60,012 nt of DNA, from the NCBI RefSeq assembly GCF_008638305.1, contig NZ_VTPZ01000017.1, positions 1 to 60,012 of the forward strand. The letters are read 5' to 3'. The translations under genes were made by a program, and so were the position numbers. Origin of the DNA: Pseudomonas profundi. Lineage in GTDB: Bacteria; Pseudomonadota; Gammaproteobacteria; Pseudomonadales; Pseudomonadaceae. The notes beneath the pieces are model-generated. The model saw only the letters and a program-made list of their open reading frames with translations, was not told where the DNA came from and made no database searches. Below are positions 34,668 to 49,550 of the stretch, one piece after another (position 1 is the first letter of the stretch; each line of letters begins with the position of its first letter).

Positions 34668-37600
34668 TGTGAATCTCCAACTTGTGGTTTGGCTTGCTCA
34701 ATGGATCGGCGCCTCATCAAGAGATAAGCAGCCGGGAGTACAAACAGGGACAGAAGAGGCGCGGTGATCATGCCGCCAACCATTGGCGCGGCTATACGGC
34801 TCATGATTTCACTACCGGTGCCACTGCCAAGCAGGATTGGCAGCAGACCAGCGATGATGACCGCCACGGTCATCGCCTTGGGTCGAACTCGCTGCACGGC
34901 GCCCTCACGGATCGCTTCCAGTAGAGCTTGTTTATCCGTACGTCCCGCACCCTGACGCTCGGTCCAGGCATTGGTCAGGTACAGCAGCATGATGACGCCG
35001 AACTCGGCCGACACCCCTGCCAGCGCAATGAAGCCGACACCGGTAGCTATCGAAAGGTTGTAATCAAGCAGGTACAGGAACCAGACACCGCCGGTCAGGG
35101 CGAACGGGAGTGTTGCCATGATCAACAAGGCTTCGCTGAACCTGTTGAAAATCAGATAAAGCAGCACAAAAATGATCAACAGGGTGGCCGGTACGACCAG
35201 TTTCAGTTTGGCGTTGGCGCGCTCCATGAACTCGAACTGCCCCGAGTAGCTGATGCTCATGCCCGATTCAAGCGTCACCTCCTCGTCAATCCTTGTACGC
35301 AGATCATCCACCACCGCCGCCATATCCCGGTCGCGCACGTCAACGTATACCCAGCCGGTGAGTCGGGCATTTTCGCTTTTGAGCATCGGCGGGCCATCCG
35401 TCACCTTGACTTGCGCCACGGTGCCCAGGGTGATCTGACTTCCCTGCGGGGTGTAGATCGGCAGATTACGTAAATCGCTCAGCGAATCACGCCATTCGCG
35501 CGGATAACGCAGGCTGATTGGATAACGGGCCAGCCCCTCGACGGTTTCGCCGATATTGGCACCGCCGACCGCACCAGCCACGATGGACTGCACATCAGCT
35601 ATGTTCAGCCCATACCGCGCAGCTGCGGCTCGATCAATGTCGACATCAATATAGCGTCCGCCGGTGATGCGGTCGGCGACAGCTGAGCTCACGCCCGGGA
35701 CCGTCTTGGCGACGCGCTCAACGGATTGGGTCGCCTTGTCAATCTGGGCCAGGTCCGCGCCGTATACCTTGACCCCGATCGGGCTTTTGATCCCGGTGGC
35801 CAGCATATCCATGCGGTTCCGAATGGGTGGGATCCAGAGATTGGCCAGTCCTGGAACTTGCACCGCCTGGTCCAGCTCTTTTACCAATTTTTCCGGCGTC
35901 ATGCCTGGTCGCCATTGGTCTTTCGGCTTGAACTGGATGGTTGTCTCGAACATGGTTAAGGGTGCGGGATCGGTTGCGGTATCGGCACGACCTGCCTTAC
36001 CAAAGACTCGCTTCACTTCGGGAACGGTTTTGATCATGCGATCAGTTTGTTGCAGAAGCTCTGACGCTTTCTGAACCGACAGACCCGGTAGCGCAGTCGG
36101 CATATAGAGCAGGTCGCCTTCATCCATTGACGGCAAAAACTCTCCACCCAGGCGAGAGATCGGCCAGAGAGCTGTAAGGAAAACGACTATAGCGACTGCT
36201 ATGGTGACCTTCGGCCAACGGAGCACTGCTTCAAGGGCTGGCTGGTACGCCCGGATAAGTCCACGGTTGATGGGATTACGATGTTCATCAGGGATTTTCC
36301 CACGGATCCAGTACCCCATCAGCACCGGGACCAGGGTGACCGAGAGCCCTGCGGCTGCAGCCATGGCATAGGTTTTAGTGAATGCCAGCGGGCCAAACAA
36401 TCGCCCTTCCTGAGCTTCCAGCGTGAACACCGGAATGAATGACAACGTAATGATAAGCAGGCTGAAGAACAGAGCCGGACCAACTTCGATCGCGGCATCG
36501 GTTATTACTTTCCAGTGCTCGGCGCCCTCAAGCTTCTTGTTGAGATTGTTCTTATGCCACGCTTCGATGTGTTTATGCGCGTTTTCAATCATTACGATAG
36601 CGGCATCAACCATGGCGCCGATTGCGATCGCAATGCCACCCAAGGACATGATGTTAGCGTTGACGCCTTGTCGTTGCATGATGATAAAAGCGATCAAGAT
36701 ACCGACCGGCAACGACACGATCGCTACCAACGATGAACGTAAATGCCAGAGGAACAAGGCACACACCAACCCCACGACGATGAACTCTTCCAGCAGCTTA
36801 TAACTGAGGTTCTTTACGGCGCTATCAATCAGCTCGCTGCGATCATAAGTGGTGACCACCTCGACCCCATCGGGCAAACTTTTCTTGAGATCTTCCAGTT
36901 TGGCCTGCACGGCGGTAATGGTTTCACGGGCATTTTTTCCGCTGCGCAGAATCACTACACCGCCCACCACTTCGCCTTCGCCGTCCAGTTCGGCAATCCC
37001 ACGGCGCATTTCCGGGCCAAGCTGAATATGCGCGACGTCACCGAGTGTTACCGGCACACCATTCGTATCCAAGCGCAGTGGAATAGCGCGAAAGTCCTTT
37101 AACGAAGCGAGATAACCCGAAGCGCGGACCATAAACTCGCTTTCTCCGAGCTCTAGTACGCTCCCGCCTGTTTCTTGGTTGGCCCCGTCGATCGCCTGTA
37201 TGATTTGCTGCTGCGTTATCTGGCGGTTAGCCATGCGCACTGGGTCGAGCATCACCTGGTACTGCTTGACCATCCCCCCGATCGCCGCTACCTCGGCCAC
37301 GTTTGGGAGAGTCTTGAGCTCATAGCGCAGGAACCAGTCTTGCAACGAGCGCAGCTGGGCTAGATCGTGCTGGCCGGTACGATCAACCAAGGCATACTGA
37401 TAAACCCAGCCTGCTCCGGTGGCATCCGGGCCAAGTGCTGGAGCGGCTCCGTCGGGCAAGCGACTTTGAACCTGGCTGAGGTACTCAAGGACCCGAGAGC
37501 GCGCCCAGTAAAGGTCAGTCCCGTCCTCGAAGAGCACATAAACGTAGCTGTCGCCAAAGAATGAATAGCCCCGTACGGTCTTCGCCCCAGGTACCGATAG

Positions 37601-37819
37601 CATGGTTGTCGCCAGCGGGTAGGTGACCTGATTTTCAACGATCTGTGGGGCTTGACCGGCATAGGGCGTGCGGATGATGACCTGAACGTCGGACAGATCA
37701 GGCAAAGCATCAACGGCTGTGTTTTGTATTGACCATATGCCCCAGGCAACTGAAAACAGCGTGCCAAGCAATACCAGAAATCGGTTGGTTACCGACCATC
37801 GAATGATGTTAGTGATCAT
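34664..37819 (-). CDS. cusA: Heavy-metal RND efflux pump CusA
   Basis: A 1051-aa RND pump. ATG 37819 is the family start ([17 protein letters not shown]); the longer frame overlaps cusB too far. Features are the proton-relay region of the CusA/CzcA group ([18 protein letters not shown]), [20 protein letters not shown], and the pore region [20 protein letters not shown], which closely matches the E. coli copper/silver CusA and not zinc CzcA. It exports Cu(I)/Ag(I) through CusB and CusC. It overlaps cusB by 11 bases. Confidence 0.95.
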   Translation of the reverse strand: MITNIIRWSVTNRFLVLLGTLFSVAWGIWSIQNTAVDALPDLSDVQVIIRTPYAGQAPQIVENQVTYPLATTMLSVPGAKTVRGYSFFGDSYVYVLFEDGTDLYWARSRVLEYLSQVQSRLPDGAAPALGPDATGAGWVYQYALVDRTGQHDLAQLRSLQDWFLRYELKTLPNVAEVAAIGGMVKQYQVMLDPVRMANRQITQQQIIQAIDGANQETGGSVLELGESEFMVRASGYLASLKDFRAIPLRLDTNGVPVTLGDVAHIQLGPEMRRGIAELDGEGEVVGGVVILRSGKNARETITAVQAKLEDLKKSLPDGVEVVTTYDRSELIDSAVKNLSYKLLEEFIVVGLVCALFLWHLRSSLVAIVSLPVGILIAFIIMQRQGVNANIMSLGGIAIAIGAMVDAAIVMIENAHKHIEAWHKNNLNKKLEGAEHWKVITDAAIEVGPALFFSLLIITLSFIPVFTLEAQEGRLFGPLAFTKTYAMAAAAGLSVTLVPVLMGYWIRGKIPDEHRNPINRGLIRAYQPALEAVLRWPKVTIAVAIVVFLTALWPISRLGGEFLPSMDEGDLLYMPTALPGLSVQKASELLQQTDRMIKTVPEVKRVFGKAGRADTATDPAPLTMFETTIQFKPKDQWRPGMTPEKLVKELDQAVQVPGLANLWIPPIRNRMDMLATGIKSPIGVKVYGADLAQIDKATQSVERVAKTVPGVSSAVADRITGGRYIDVDIDRAAAARYGLNIADVQSIVAGAVGGANIGETVEGLARYPISLRYPREWRDSLSDLRNLPIYTPQGSQITLGTVAQVKVTDGPPMLKSENARLTGWVYVDVRDRDMAAVVDDLRTRIDEEVTLESGMSISYSGQFEFMERANAKLKLVVPATLLIIFVLLYLIFNRFSEALLIMATLPFALTGGVWFLYLLDYNLSIATGVGFIALAGVSAEFGVIMLLYLTNAWTERQGAGRTDKQALLEAIREGAVQRVRPKAMTVAVIIAGLLPILLGSGTGSEIMSRIAAPMVGGMITAPLLSLFVLPAAYLLMRRRSIEQAKPQVGDSQ

Positions 37820-39269
37820 GGCCGCCCCCGAGTTGTTCGATCTGCTCAATAAGAAGGCCTTCGTCGCTTTCGCTAACGCCCACACGGACGCGATCCCCTT
37901 CGGTAAGTCCTTCCAGCAGGGATTTGTCTGCGGCAGGGAACGCCATGGTCATGCCGGGCATGTTCAATGTCTTGAACGGACCGTGGGCCAAGCCGACCAT
38001 GCCGTCTTCCAGGCTCATGATGGTGCCCTCGGCCTCGTGTAAGGCTTGTCCTGTGGTTTGCGTTGATTGTTTCAGCTGAGCAGTCAATCCACGCAGGCTG
38101 GCTTCGGAGTCAAGCAAGAATTGCCCTGACGCCACCACTTGCTGGCCTTCCTCCAAACCGGCCAACACCTCTGTCTTGTCTTCGGTCTCACGGCCGGCTT
38201 GAACTTCTACCGGGCGGAACTTGCCCTCGCCTTCGGCGAGCATGACGAGCGTACGTCGACCGGTTCGAATCAGTGCCTCGGTGGGCACAACCAGCGCAAC
38301 GTCTTTATCGCGACTGAGAGTGACGTCTGCAGTCATTCCAGGGCGCAGGCGTAGGTCAGGATTGGGTAGTTCGATCCGAACCCGTACCGTTCGGCTATCC
38401 AGGTTGGCCTGCGGTAATACTGCCTCGATAGAACCCTCCAGGCTGTCGCCCGGGTAGGCGGGTAGCCTGGCTTCGACGGTTTGACCAACGTTTAGGTTGG
38501 CCACCTGTGCTTCAGGTACGGCAACTTCCAGCCAGACGTTTTCCAGTCCGTTGATGCGGGCAAGGGACGCGCCGGCAGGCAGTGTCATCCCTTCGCGGAC
38601 GTCAAGGGAACGGAGTACGCCACTGATGGGACTCGTTATAGTCCAGGTTGACCTGGCTTTGCCGCTGCGCTCGAGTTGCGCAATAACGTCAGACGGAACA
38701 CCAGCGAGGCGAAGACGGTGGCGAGCGGCAGCGACCAGCTGCGGTTCGTTTATGCTGCGCAAAGCAAGATATTCTTCCTGCGCAGCTGCCCACTCCGGTA
38801 CGAAGAGATCGGCCAATGGCGCATTTTTCGCTATCACGTCTTCCGGCGCTCGATCGTAGACCTTCTCGACGAAGCCACCGCTGCGAGCCTGCACAATGGC
38901 GACGTCACGTTCATCGAAAGCCAGAGTACCAACCGCCTCGACGGTCTGACTGATAGGTTCGCGTGTGACTGAGGTGATCCGCATTCCCAGGTTCTGCATT
39001 ACACCGGGGTCGATGGTCATCGATGCGCCATCGCCCCCTTCGTCGGCATAACGCGGCAGAAGCTCCATATCCATGAAAGGAGAGGGGCCAGGTGCGTCAA
39101 AGCGCTGTTGCGGATACATCGGATCGTACCAATAAAGAACTTCTCGCTCGTTCTGCTCGGCAGACTGAGCCCCGGCGTTGCTTGCCATTAGAGCTAGCCC
39201 GGCTAGTCCTGTATTCAGCAGCATGGGTAGGCTAATCAGCAGAGCCAGTCGCTTGATTCGAAATGTCAT
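37809..39269 (-). CDS. cusB: Periplasmic adaptor CusB with C-terminal CusF-like domain
   Basis: A 486-aa membrane-fusion protein. After the signal peptide comes a heavy-metal-binding motif ([20 protein letters not shown], then [11 protein letters not shown]), then the barrel-sandwich, coiled-coil and beta-barrel domains. Residues about 415-486 form an extra CusF-like domain ([19 protein letters not shown]) with the His and two Met ligands. The CusF tryptophan position holds a leucine or nearby residue instead. The protein ends in GGGHDH. It links CusA to CusC. The fusion plus a free CusF gives the pump two chaperone modules. Confidence 0.93.
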   Translation of the reverse strand: MTFRIKRLALLISLPMLLNTGLAGLALMASNAGAQSAEQNEREVLYWYDPMYPQQRFDAPGPSPFMDMELLPRYADEGGDGASMTIDPGVMQNLGMRITSVTREPISQTVEAVGTLAFDERDVAIVQARSGGFVEKVYDRAPEDVIAKNAPLADLFVPEWAAAQEEYLALRSINEPQLVAAARHRLRLAGVPSDVIAQLERSGKARSTWTITSPISGVLRSLDVREGMTLPAGASLARINGLENVWLEVAVPEAQVANLNVGQTVEARLPAYPGDSLEGSIEAVLPQANLDSRTVRVRIELPNPDLRLRPGMTADVTLSRDKDVALVVPTEALIRTGRRTLVMLAEGEGKFRPVEVQAGRETEDKTEVLAGLEEGQQVVASGQFLLDSEASLRGLTAQLKQSTQTTGQALHEAEGTIMSLEDGMVGLAHGPFKTLNMPGMTMAFPAADKSLLEGLTEGDRVRVGVSESDEGLLIEQIEQLGGGHDH

Positions 39270-40519
39270 GGCTGGATGTCTCCAAAGGCGAAATGTAGGC
39301 GGGCGTTGGTCAGAGAGCGGTCACGGGCGAGATCCACACGGCGCAAGCGCATTTCGACAAGCTCCTGCCGTGCATCAATAACGGAGATGAGCTCACCATT
39401 TCCGGACCGGTAATCCGCCATGGCCAGACGCACCTTTTCTTCAGCGAGCGGAAGCAGTGTTTCATCGAATCGAGAAAGCGCTCGATTGAGCCGTTGCAGC
39501 TCTGCGGCATCGGCTGCAAGCTCTTGGTTATACAGGCGCAGCCTTGCTTGCCGCTCGGCCTCCAGCTCCGCCAGACGGGCGCGCTCAGCGGCGATTTTCG
39601 GTTCTTGTCTGGAACCTGCGAACACCGGCAGATCGAAGCTGACACTGAGACTGACCATGTCGCCGAACCCGCCCCCCCTATGTTGATAATCCACGCCCCA
39701 CCCCCAGTCGGGCCTTTTATCCGAAATGGCTTCGGCAATCTTCGCCTCAGCGCGGTCACTCAAAGGATCGAAGGCCAACAGCTCGGGGTGGCGGTCAAGA
39801 TTGTGCCGGTATTGATCGAGATCACCCCGCCACACTGGCCAGCTTCCCTCCAGCGGCACGCTAGCAGCCTCGCCAATCCAGCGCTGCAGCTCCGCACGGG
39901 CAACAGCTTCGTTGCGCACCAGCACATCTTTTTGTTCGGCCAAAAGAGCCGCTTCCTGCTTTGGTAGAACGCTATCGCTCGCCATTCCGCGAGCACCAGC
40001 GATTCTTGCTTTAACGGCCTGAGATAAGAGACGATTTTCTGCATAGAGCTGGTCAAAAATGCTCAGCTTTTGCTCCGCTGCCAACGTGGCAATCCAAGCC
40101 TCAGCTGTCAGCTGACGAACCTTAAGGCGCTCGATTTTTTGCTGGGCATGCGCCAGTGCCACAGTTGCTTCAGCGGTTTCTACGCGTGCCCGTCGCTTGG
40201 CCCGGTTAGGAACCTCTTGCATAACGCCGATCATTTGCATAGTCATGGGCTCAGCGCCCAATCGCAGGCTGGATTCACCTTCGACAGGGAGGCTCTGGAG
40301 ACCAAGCTTCAACTTTGGGTCCGGTAGCTCACCCGCCGGGGCCACCGAACTTTGAGCGGCTTGAAGGTTTGCATTGCGCGCAGCCAATGAAGGGGCTTCC
40401 CGCTCAGCCAGACTGATGGCTTCTTCAAGAGTGAGTGCTGCCGACGTACTGGGCACAGCCAGTAGGCCAAACAACAAAGCCGCTGCGTAGGAACGCACCC
40501 CGAGGATTCGGTAATTCAT
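39266..40519 (-). CDS. cusC: Outer-membrane efflux channel CusC (TolC family)
   Basis: A 417-aa outer-membrane factor with a signal peptide (AAALLFGLLAVPSTSAA) and two TolC-type repeats: LEEAISLAEREAPSLAARNA, and the second half with EQQ-like helices ending SVIDARQELVEMRLRRVDL. It forms the exit channel of the CusCBA pump. The stop overlaps the cusB start by four bases. It is the first pump gene of the operon. No lipobox cysteine is seen, so it is probably not a lipoprotein. Confidence 0.92.
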   Translation of the reverse strand: MNYRILGVRSYAAALLFGLLAVPSTSAALTLEEAISLAEREAPSLAARNANLQAAQSSVAPAGELPDPKLKLGLQSLPVEGESSLRLGAEPMTMQMIGVMQEVPNRAKRRARVETAEATVALAHAQQKIERLKVRQLTAEAWIATLAAEQKLSIFDQLYAENRLLSQAVKARIAGARGMASDSVLPKQEAALLAEQKDVLVRNEAVARAELQRWIGEAASVPLEGSWPVWRGDLDQYRHNLDRHPELLAFDPLSDRAEAKIAEAISDKRPDWGWGVDYQHRGGGFGDMVSLSVSFDLPVFAGSRQEPKIAAERARLAELEAERQARLRLYNQELAADAAELQRLNRALSRFDETLLPLAEEKVRLAMADYRSGNGELISVIDARQELVEMRLRRVDLARDRSLTNARLHFAFGDIQP

Positions 40520-40613
40520 GTCTTCGATTCCGTTGATGTTCTAGCGCACGCCATCGGCATGCCTTAACCGCCCACCCCAAGGGGTCAGGCGAAACTAGGG
40601 AACACGAGCGAAA

Positions 40614-40961
40614 TCAGCTACGGGGAGGATGCCAGACAATGTCAGGTGCGCGAGTCGGGACCTGACCAGGAAGGGAGACAGAGGGGCGTGGGCTGAGCGC
40701 CGGCACAGTGACCTTGCCGAACGCGAGCTGAAACAGACTAATGGTTTTGCATTCCTGACCGTTTTCGCAGACTGAGGCGGCGGGGTCTTGTGCACAACAG
40801 TCATGTGCAGAGGTGGCCATTTCGGACGCGACTGTGCTGGAAGCAAGGCTCGACTGGTTCATGGCATGATGCGTGTCGGGCGTCATGGTTTGCGCCGTCC
40901 CGGTGAAGGGAAGCGCAAGCAGCATGAGAAAAACAAGAAGCAAGTTCCGACACGTGATCAT
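40614..40961 (-). CDS. Small secreted Cys/His protein leading the cus operon
   Basis: A 115-aa protein with a signal peptide (LLLVFLMLLALPFTGTAQ) and a mature part with HHAMN, HDCCAQDPAAS and CENGQEC: paired cysteines and histidines that could bind copper. The C-terminus is Pro/Ser-rich. It precedes cusC by 94 bp and follows the exact CopR-type box at 41077. Similar short proteins with a CC/CxC pattern lie at the head of copper operons and are sometimes likened to CopL. I cannot confirm that identity. Confidence 0.75.
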   Translation of the reverse strand: MITCRNLLLVFLMLLALPFTGTAQTMTPDTHHAMNQSSLASSTVASEMATSAHDCCAQDPAASVCENGQECKTISLFQLAFGKVTVPALSPRPSVSLPGQVPTRAPDIVWHPPRS

Positions 40962-41054
40962 AGATTTATGGCTAGTAGCATGCGAAGAGGACGTAACAGA
41001 TCCCTTTCTACATATTCTCCGGTCAGTTGATACAGCTTAGATTATCAAACCTTG

Positions 41055-41092
41055 CTGACAGAAAAGTGAGCCTAAAATTACTTTTATGTCAG
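41055..41092. promoter_or_regulatory. CopR-type boxes upstream of the cus operon
   Basis: ATTACTTTTATGTCAG at 41077-41092 is an exact reverse-complement match of CTGACA-N5-GTAAT. CTGACAGAAAAGTGAG at 41055-41070 is a weaker one in the opposite orientation. They lie 94-131 bp before the gene at 40961 and so should control the cus operon. Confidence 0.78.
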
Positions 41093-41300
41093 TTTCAAAA
41101 GCTGGACGCGTGCGCAGGGCACGCTAGCGCAAGCGGAATGAGCGAGATCACCTTTTCATCCAGACAAGATCGCATCCGCTGGCGAAGTGCGTAGCGACTG
41201 ATCATCAGCTTTTGTCTGCTCAAACATGAATCAACATCGGCCACTCCGCGCATCCATAACCATTACAGTCAGGTTAAAAAGACCTACCGCGCCTGGTCGT

Positions 41301-41316
41301 ATTACAGAATTGTAAT
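41301..41316. promoter_or_regulatory. CopR-type box upstream of oprD
   Basis: ATTACAGAATTGTAAT, a fully symmetrical variant of the box, sits 83-98 bp before the porin start. It fits control of the porin by the same metal response regulator. CzcR and CopR are known to repress oprD in P. aeruginosa, so the sign here could be negative. Confidence 0.7.
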
Positions 41317-41398
41317 GCTGCTGCAATCTACCCGCAATTCTGAGAGGAATACGATAAAACGTTCGTTCCAAAAAGCCTCCTAAAAAGACGAAAATCAT

Positions 41399-42727
41399 AT
41401 GAATAAAAACATCAGCCGCACGTTGATTGCCTCGTCGATATTTTTTGCCGTTCACTCCGAAGCGGTATCAGCACAAGAACGTATTGCATCTGGCTTCGTA
41501 GATGGAAGCAACCTATCGGTGCTGAACCGAAATTTCTATTTTAATCGAGACGACCGTCATGGTCAGTTCAGTCCGAAAGGGACAGGATATTCTGAAGCGT
41601 GGGCGCACGGCGTAATAGCTAATTTCGAGTCTGGGTTTACCGAAGGTACCGTTGGTTTTGGCTTGGACGCTTTTGCAATGCTGGGCCTGAAGCTTGATAC
41701 TGGCGACGGACGAAACGGCGCACGCAGCACCTTTGACGTTCTTCCCACCGACAGTCAAGGCGAAGCTGAGGATGAGTACACAAAGTTCGGCGCGGCGGCA
41801 AAATTAAGTGCTTTTGACACGGTCGTTAAAGTCGGCGACGTGTTTCCGACGACCCCTGTAGTCCATTATGGAGATTCCCGGCTACTTCCTGAAAGCTTCC
41901 GAGGCGTTACGCTCGTCAATACTCATATTGACGGGTTGACTGTGCAAGGCGGTCGACTCACTGGCATGAGCCAACCAACCAGCAGCAGTATGCATGATGA
42001 TTTCGCGACATTTTACGCAGGTCCTGTCGACTCCCCATGGGTGGCTTATTTCGGAGGGGACTATATCCTCAATCCCGCATTAGGGTTCAACCTATACACA
42101 AGCCGCCTTAAAGACGCCTGGGATCAAACGTATGTTGGTATTTCCAGTGAGCTGCCGGTTTCTGAACGGCTTTCGCTGTTTGGCGGCATAAATTATTACG
42201 ACGCCCGCGATGAAGGAAAAAAGCTACTTGGAGAATTTAGCAACCAGATATGGAGCGCTAAAGTCGGAATCGCGACTGGTGCCCACAGTATCGCGGTGTC
42301 CCACCAGCGCAACCACGGAGATGACGATTTCGATTATCTGCGGCAATCCGATGCAATCTTTCTCGATAACGCATCCCAGTATAATGATTTCAACGCACCA
42401 AAAGAACGGTCGTGGATGCTTCGTTATGATCTGGATGTGACTGAGTATGGCGTGCCAGGACTTTCATTTATGACCCGTTATGCCAAAGGAAGCGAGGCCG
42501 ACTATTCAAATGCTAACGCGGTATATATGAGACGGGATGCTGGTGGCGACCCGCTTACTGACCAGAAGCGTTGGGAGAGAGACATCGAAGCCCAATACAT
42601 AGTGCAGTCCGGAAAATTCCATGGCCTGTCTTTTAGAGTGCGCCAGGCTACTGCACGTGCAACTGCTTTTGAGTCGGATCTAGATGAAGTCAGGATTATT
42701 ATAGAATACCCGCTTGATATTATCTGA
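41399..42727 (+). CDS. OprD-family outer-membrane porin
   Basis: A 442-aa porin with a signal peptide ending VSAQ and the OprD-family barrel: ASGFVDGSNLSVLNRNFYFN at the N-terminus, then ILNPALGFNLYTSRL, LFGGINYYDARDEG and the closing EVRIIIEYPLDII. OprD channels take up basic amino acids and small organic acids; this one's substrate is unknown. It stands alone between the divergent cus operon and the czc/CDF cluster, with a CopR-type box in front and a strong terminator behind. A fragment of a related gene lies at 32762. Confidence 0.9.
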   Translation: MNKNISRTLIASSIFFAVHSEAVSAQERIASGFVDGSNLSVLNRNFYFNRDDRHGQFSPKGTGYSEAWAHGVIANFESGFTEGTVGFGLDAFAMLGLKLDTGDGRNGARSTFDVLPTDSQGEAEDEYTKFGAAAKLSAFDTVVKVGDVFPTTPVVHYGDSRLLPESFRGVTLVNTHIDGLTVQGGRLTGMSQPTSSSMHDDFATFYAGPVDSPWVAYFGGDYILNPALGFNLYTSRLKDAWDQTYVGISSELPVSERLSLFGGINYYDARDEGKKLLGEFSNQIWSAKVGIATGAHSIAVSHQRNHGDDDFDYLRQSDAIFLDNASQYNDFNAPKERSWMLRYDLDVTEYGVPGLSFMTRYAKGSEADYSNANAVYMRRDAGGDPLTDQKRWERDIEAQYIVQSGKFHGLSFRVRQATARATAFESDLDEVRIIIEYPLDII

Positions 42728-42740
42728 TCTGACTTGATAT

Positions 42741-42766
42741 GGGCGCCCAGGGGCGCCTTTCGTTTT
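42741..42766 (+). terminator. Rho-independent terminator after oprD
   Basis: GGCGCC-CAGG-GGCGCC stem-loop followed by TTTCGTTTT, 14 bp after the porin stop codon. It also faces the end of the convergent CDF gene. Confidence 0.8.
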
Positions 42767-43668
42767 CAATGGCCAATCGTTTTCGCGTCGCCACATTCTC
42801 CCGATGTAGATTCCACATCTAACGTAACATGATGAATGGAAAAGGTATTTTTGAGCATTTTCTTGACATCATTCTTTATGTCCTCACTTCGGCTCATCAA
42901 TTGATCCTCAATCACAACGTGGGCCTCAAGTGATGTCCGGTGTTCATCTATGAGCCAGATGTGCAGGTGATGAACGCCACACACCCCTGAAATGGCCAAC
43001 GACCTTGATATAACCTCCTGGGGATCTATATCTTTTGGTGTGGCAGACATGAGTATGCGTATGGCGCCGCCTATTTCTGTAAACGCTTGCCACAATATAT
43101 ACCCAGCTATCATTAGCGTTATCAGGGGATCTACAAATACCCAGTCATACAAAATTATCAAAGTCCCTGCAATGATGACCGCAACGGACCCCAATGCATC
43201 TGACACGTTGTGTAAAAACGCCGCCCGAATGTTCATGCTGGACTTTGATAACGAATAGGTCAACATGGCCGTTATCGTGTCAACCACTAAAGCGACAGCT
43301 GCGATAATCACCACCGTCCACCCCTGAACGGGCTGCGGTTCGAAAAAGCGAAAGATCGCTTCGTAAACCAGGTACAGGCCGATCACAATCAAGGTGGTGT
43401 AGTTTATAAGCGCTGCAATCATCTCTGCCCGGACGTACCCGAACGTCCACTCTTCGTTGGCTGGGCGCCGAGCTATTCTCCTGGCAACGTAAGCGATAGC
43501 CATCGAGATGGCATCGCTCAGGTTGTGGATTGCATCGGCAACCAGCGAGAGGCTCCCTGAAAATATCCCCCCCGCTATTTGCGCCACGGTCAAGACAAGG
43601 TTGACGGCTATCGCCCACCAGACGCGTTTATCACCGGCCTGTTCATTATGTAGGTGTTGATGTGCCAC
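42766..43668 (-). CDS. CDF-family cation efflux protein (CzcD-like)
   Basis: A 300-aa cation diffusion facilitator. I choose GTG 43668 because AGGAGG lies just upstream; the longer frame from 43782 runs over the end of czcA. Six membrane helices are visible with the metal site HNLSD (VADAIHNLSDAISM) and HNVSD (AFLHNVSDALGSV), then a cytoplasmic domain (VCGVHHLHIWLIDEHRTSLEAH). It exchanges Zn, Cd or Co for protons at the inner membrane. It is the last gene of the czc run, 92 bp behind czcA. Confidence 0.92.
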   Translation of the reverse strand: MAHQHLHNEQAGDKRVWWAIAVNLVLTVAQIAGGIFSGSLSLVADAIHNLSDAISMAIAYVARRIARRPANEEWTFGYVRAEMIAALINYTTLIVIGLYLVYEAIFRFFEPQPVQGWTVVIIAAVALVVDTITAMLTYSLSKSSMNIRAAFLHNVSDALGSVAVIIAGTLIILYDWVFVDPLITLMIAGYILWQAFTEIGGAIRILMSATPKDIDPQEVISRSLAISGVCGVHHLHIWLIDEHRTSLEAHVVIEDQLMSRSEDIKNDVKKMLKNTFSIHHVTLDVESTSGECGDAKTIGH

Positions 43669-43759
43669 GTTGCCTCCTATCACTAATGAAATTTCAGTTT
43701 GTATCGGCTGCTTCGCATTTGTGGGCGCGCCCTGCTTTTTTGCCGTGGCGATTTCGACG

Positions 43760-48147
<4,388 letters not shown>

Positions 48148-48235
48148 GGTTCAATAATCCTGTATTCGTTGATTAGCCCAAATGCAGTCGGCGCTCTCAA
48201 CGCAGCTATAGCGGCCGTGTTTTTGTATAAGTTGA

Positions 48236-49522
48236 TCATTTGGCTTCCAGCGGCTGACCTGTAAGCTGTTCGATCAGTGCCTGGTTCAACAATATCGATG
48301 ACGCCGTTTCGATGAGCGAGAGGCGGGCAGATAGAAGATCAGCCTGAGCGGCGTTCCATTCCAGATAACTGTACCGGCCTCTTTCATAACCTTCTCGTGT
48401 TAAACGCAGGGCCTCAGTTAAATCAGGAATCATCTGTTTGTTCATGACCCGAAATGCTTCGAGATACTGTTTTCGTGTTTGGTAAGCTTCAAATAGTTGC
48501 GCACGCAGCCTGAGCAACGCATTATCTTTTCGATACAGTACTTGCTCCTGTGCGGCTAACGCAGACCGTACTTGTCCACGGTTTCGTTTACCTGAGAAAA
48601 GTGGGATCGATGCGCTGGCGACCACGGAGAAATCATTTGTTGCCTCCATACGGCGGGCGCCGACTGCCCAGCGAATATCGCTATCAGCCTGGCTTTGAGC
48701 CATTTGAACCTCTGCCTCTCGAACCCGCTGTTCGTTAGCGAACACTTCGATGTTCGGATTGTTCGCTATACGTTCGAATAGACTCTCGAAGCTGCCGGTG
48801 GCTTCGAATCGAAACAAATCGCCGTCTAGACGCGAGTAATCTGGTGTCATCTCTCCCCAGCTTGCTGCGAGATTCGCTTTTTGAACCTCGTAATTCGCCG
48901 TGAGATTTGCCTGCTCAATCCGGGATTCCGCAAGCGCAGCTTTCGCCCGGAAAACGTCCGCTTCAGATGTCGCGCCTTGCTGTGCGCGCCGCGCTACCGT
49001 TCCATAACTTGCTTCGGATATGTCAACGGCGTCAGCTGCGACGCGAATCTTTTCCTGAATAGCTAACGTAGAGATGAATGTCTGAGTGACTCTTCCGAGC
49101 AGATCCAGTACATCGGCCCGCCGTTCTGCTTCAACCAAATCATACTCGGCGTCGACAATGCCGATGCGGGCTTGGCGTTTCCCACCCATTTCCAGAACGG
49201 ATGATAACGAGAGCGTGTATTCGGCAGTGTCGATCCCTTGCTCTCCACTCCCCACAATATCTTCTGCTTCCAGGCCCAACTCGTAAGCGGGTGGCTGGTC
49301 AGCGGTCATACGACTTCCGTCCAGCGCTCGGATACGAAGGTCGAAGATCGGCAGATCCGGATTGCGGGCAATGGCGTGAGATATAGCTTCGTCCAATGAC
49401 AAAGAATTATCAGTCTGGGCATGCGCTGACGGGATTACTAGCCAAGCGATTATGATAGCGAAACACCATAATCCACACTGTTTGGATTTTTTTGGTTGGG
49501 CATCATCTGGTTCATCAAACAT
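48236..49522 (-). CDS. czcC: Outer-membrane efflux channel CzcC (TolC family)
   Basis: A 428-aa outer-membrane factor. The N-terminus has about 20 polar residues before the signal helix (CFAIIIAWLVIPSAHAQ), so a later start is possible. Two OEP repeats follow (LSLDEAISHAIARNPDLPIF; GYERGRYSYLEWNAAQADLL). It forms the outer-membrane exit for CzcBA. It begins only 28 bp after czcS, so here sensor and pump genes are on one strand and may be co-transcribed. In P. aeruginosa czcRS and czcCBA diverge. Confidence 0.92.
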   Translation of the reverse strand: MFDEPDDAQPKKSKQCGLWCFAIIIAWLVIPSAHAQTDNSLSLDEAISHAIARNPDLPIFDLRIRALDGSRMTADQPPAYELGLEAEDIVGSGEQGIDTAEYTLSLSSVLEMGGKRQARIGIVDAEYDLVEAERRADVLDLLGRVTQTFISTLAIQEKIRVAADAVDISEASYGTVARRAQQGATSEADVFRAKAALAESRIEQANLTANYEVQKANLAASWGEMTPDYSRLDGDLFRFEATGSFESLFERIANNPNIEVFANEQRVREAEVQMAQSQADSDIRWAVGARRMEATNDFSVVASASIPLFSGKRNRGQVRSALAAQEQVLYRKDNALLRLRAQLFEAYQTRKQYLEAFRVMNKQMIPDLTEALRLTREGYERGRYSYLEWNAAQADLLSARLSLIETASSILLNQALIEQLTGQPLEAK

Positions 49523-49550
49523 GCGTATTCTCCAAACTAGGTTGTCTCGG

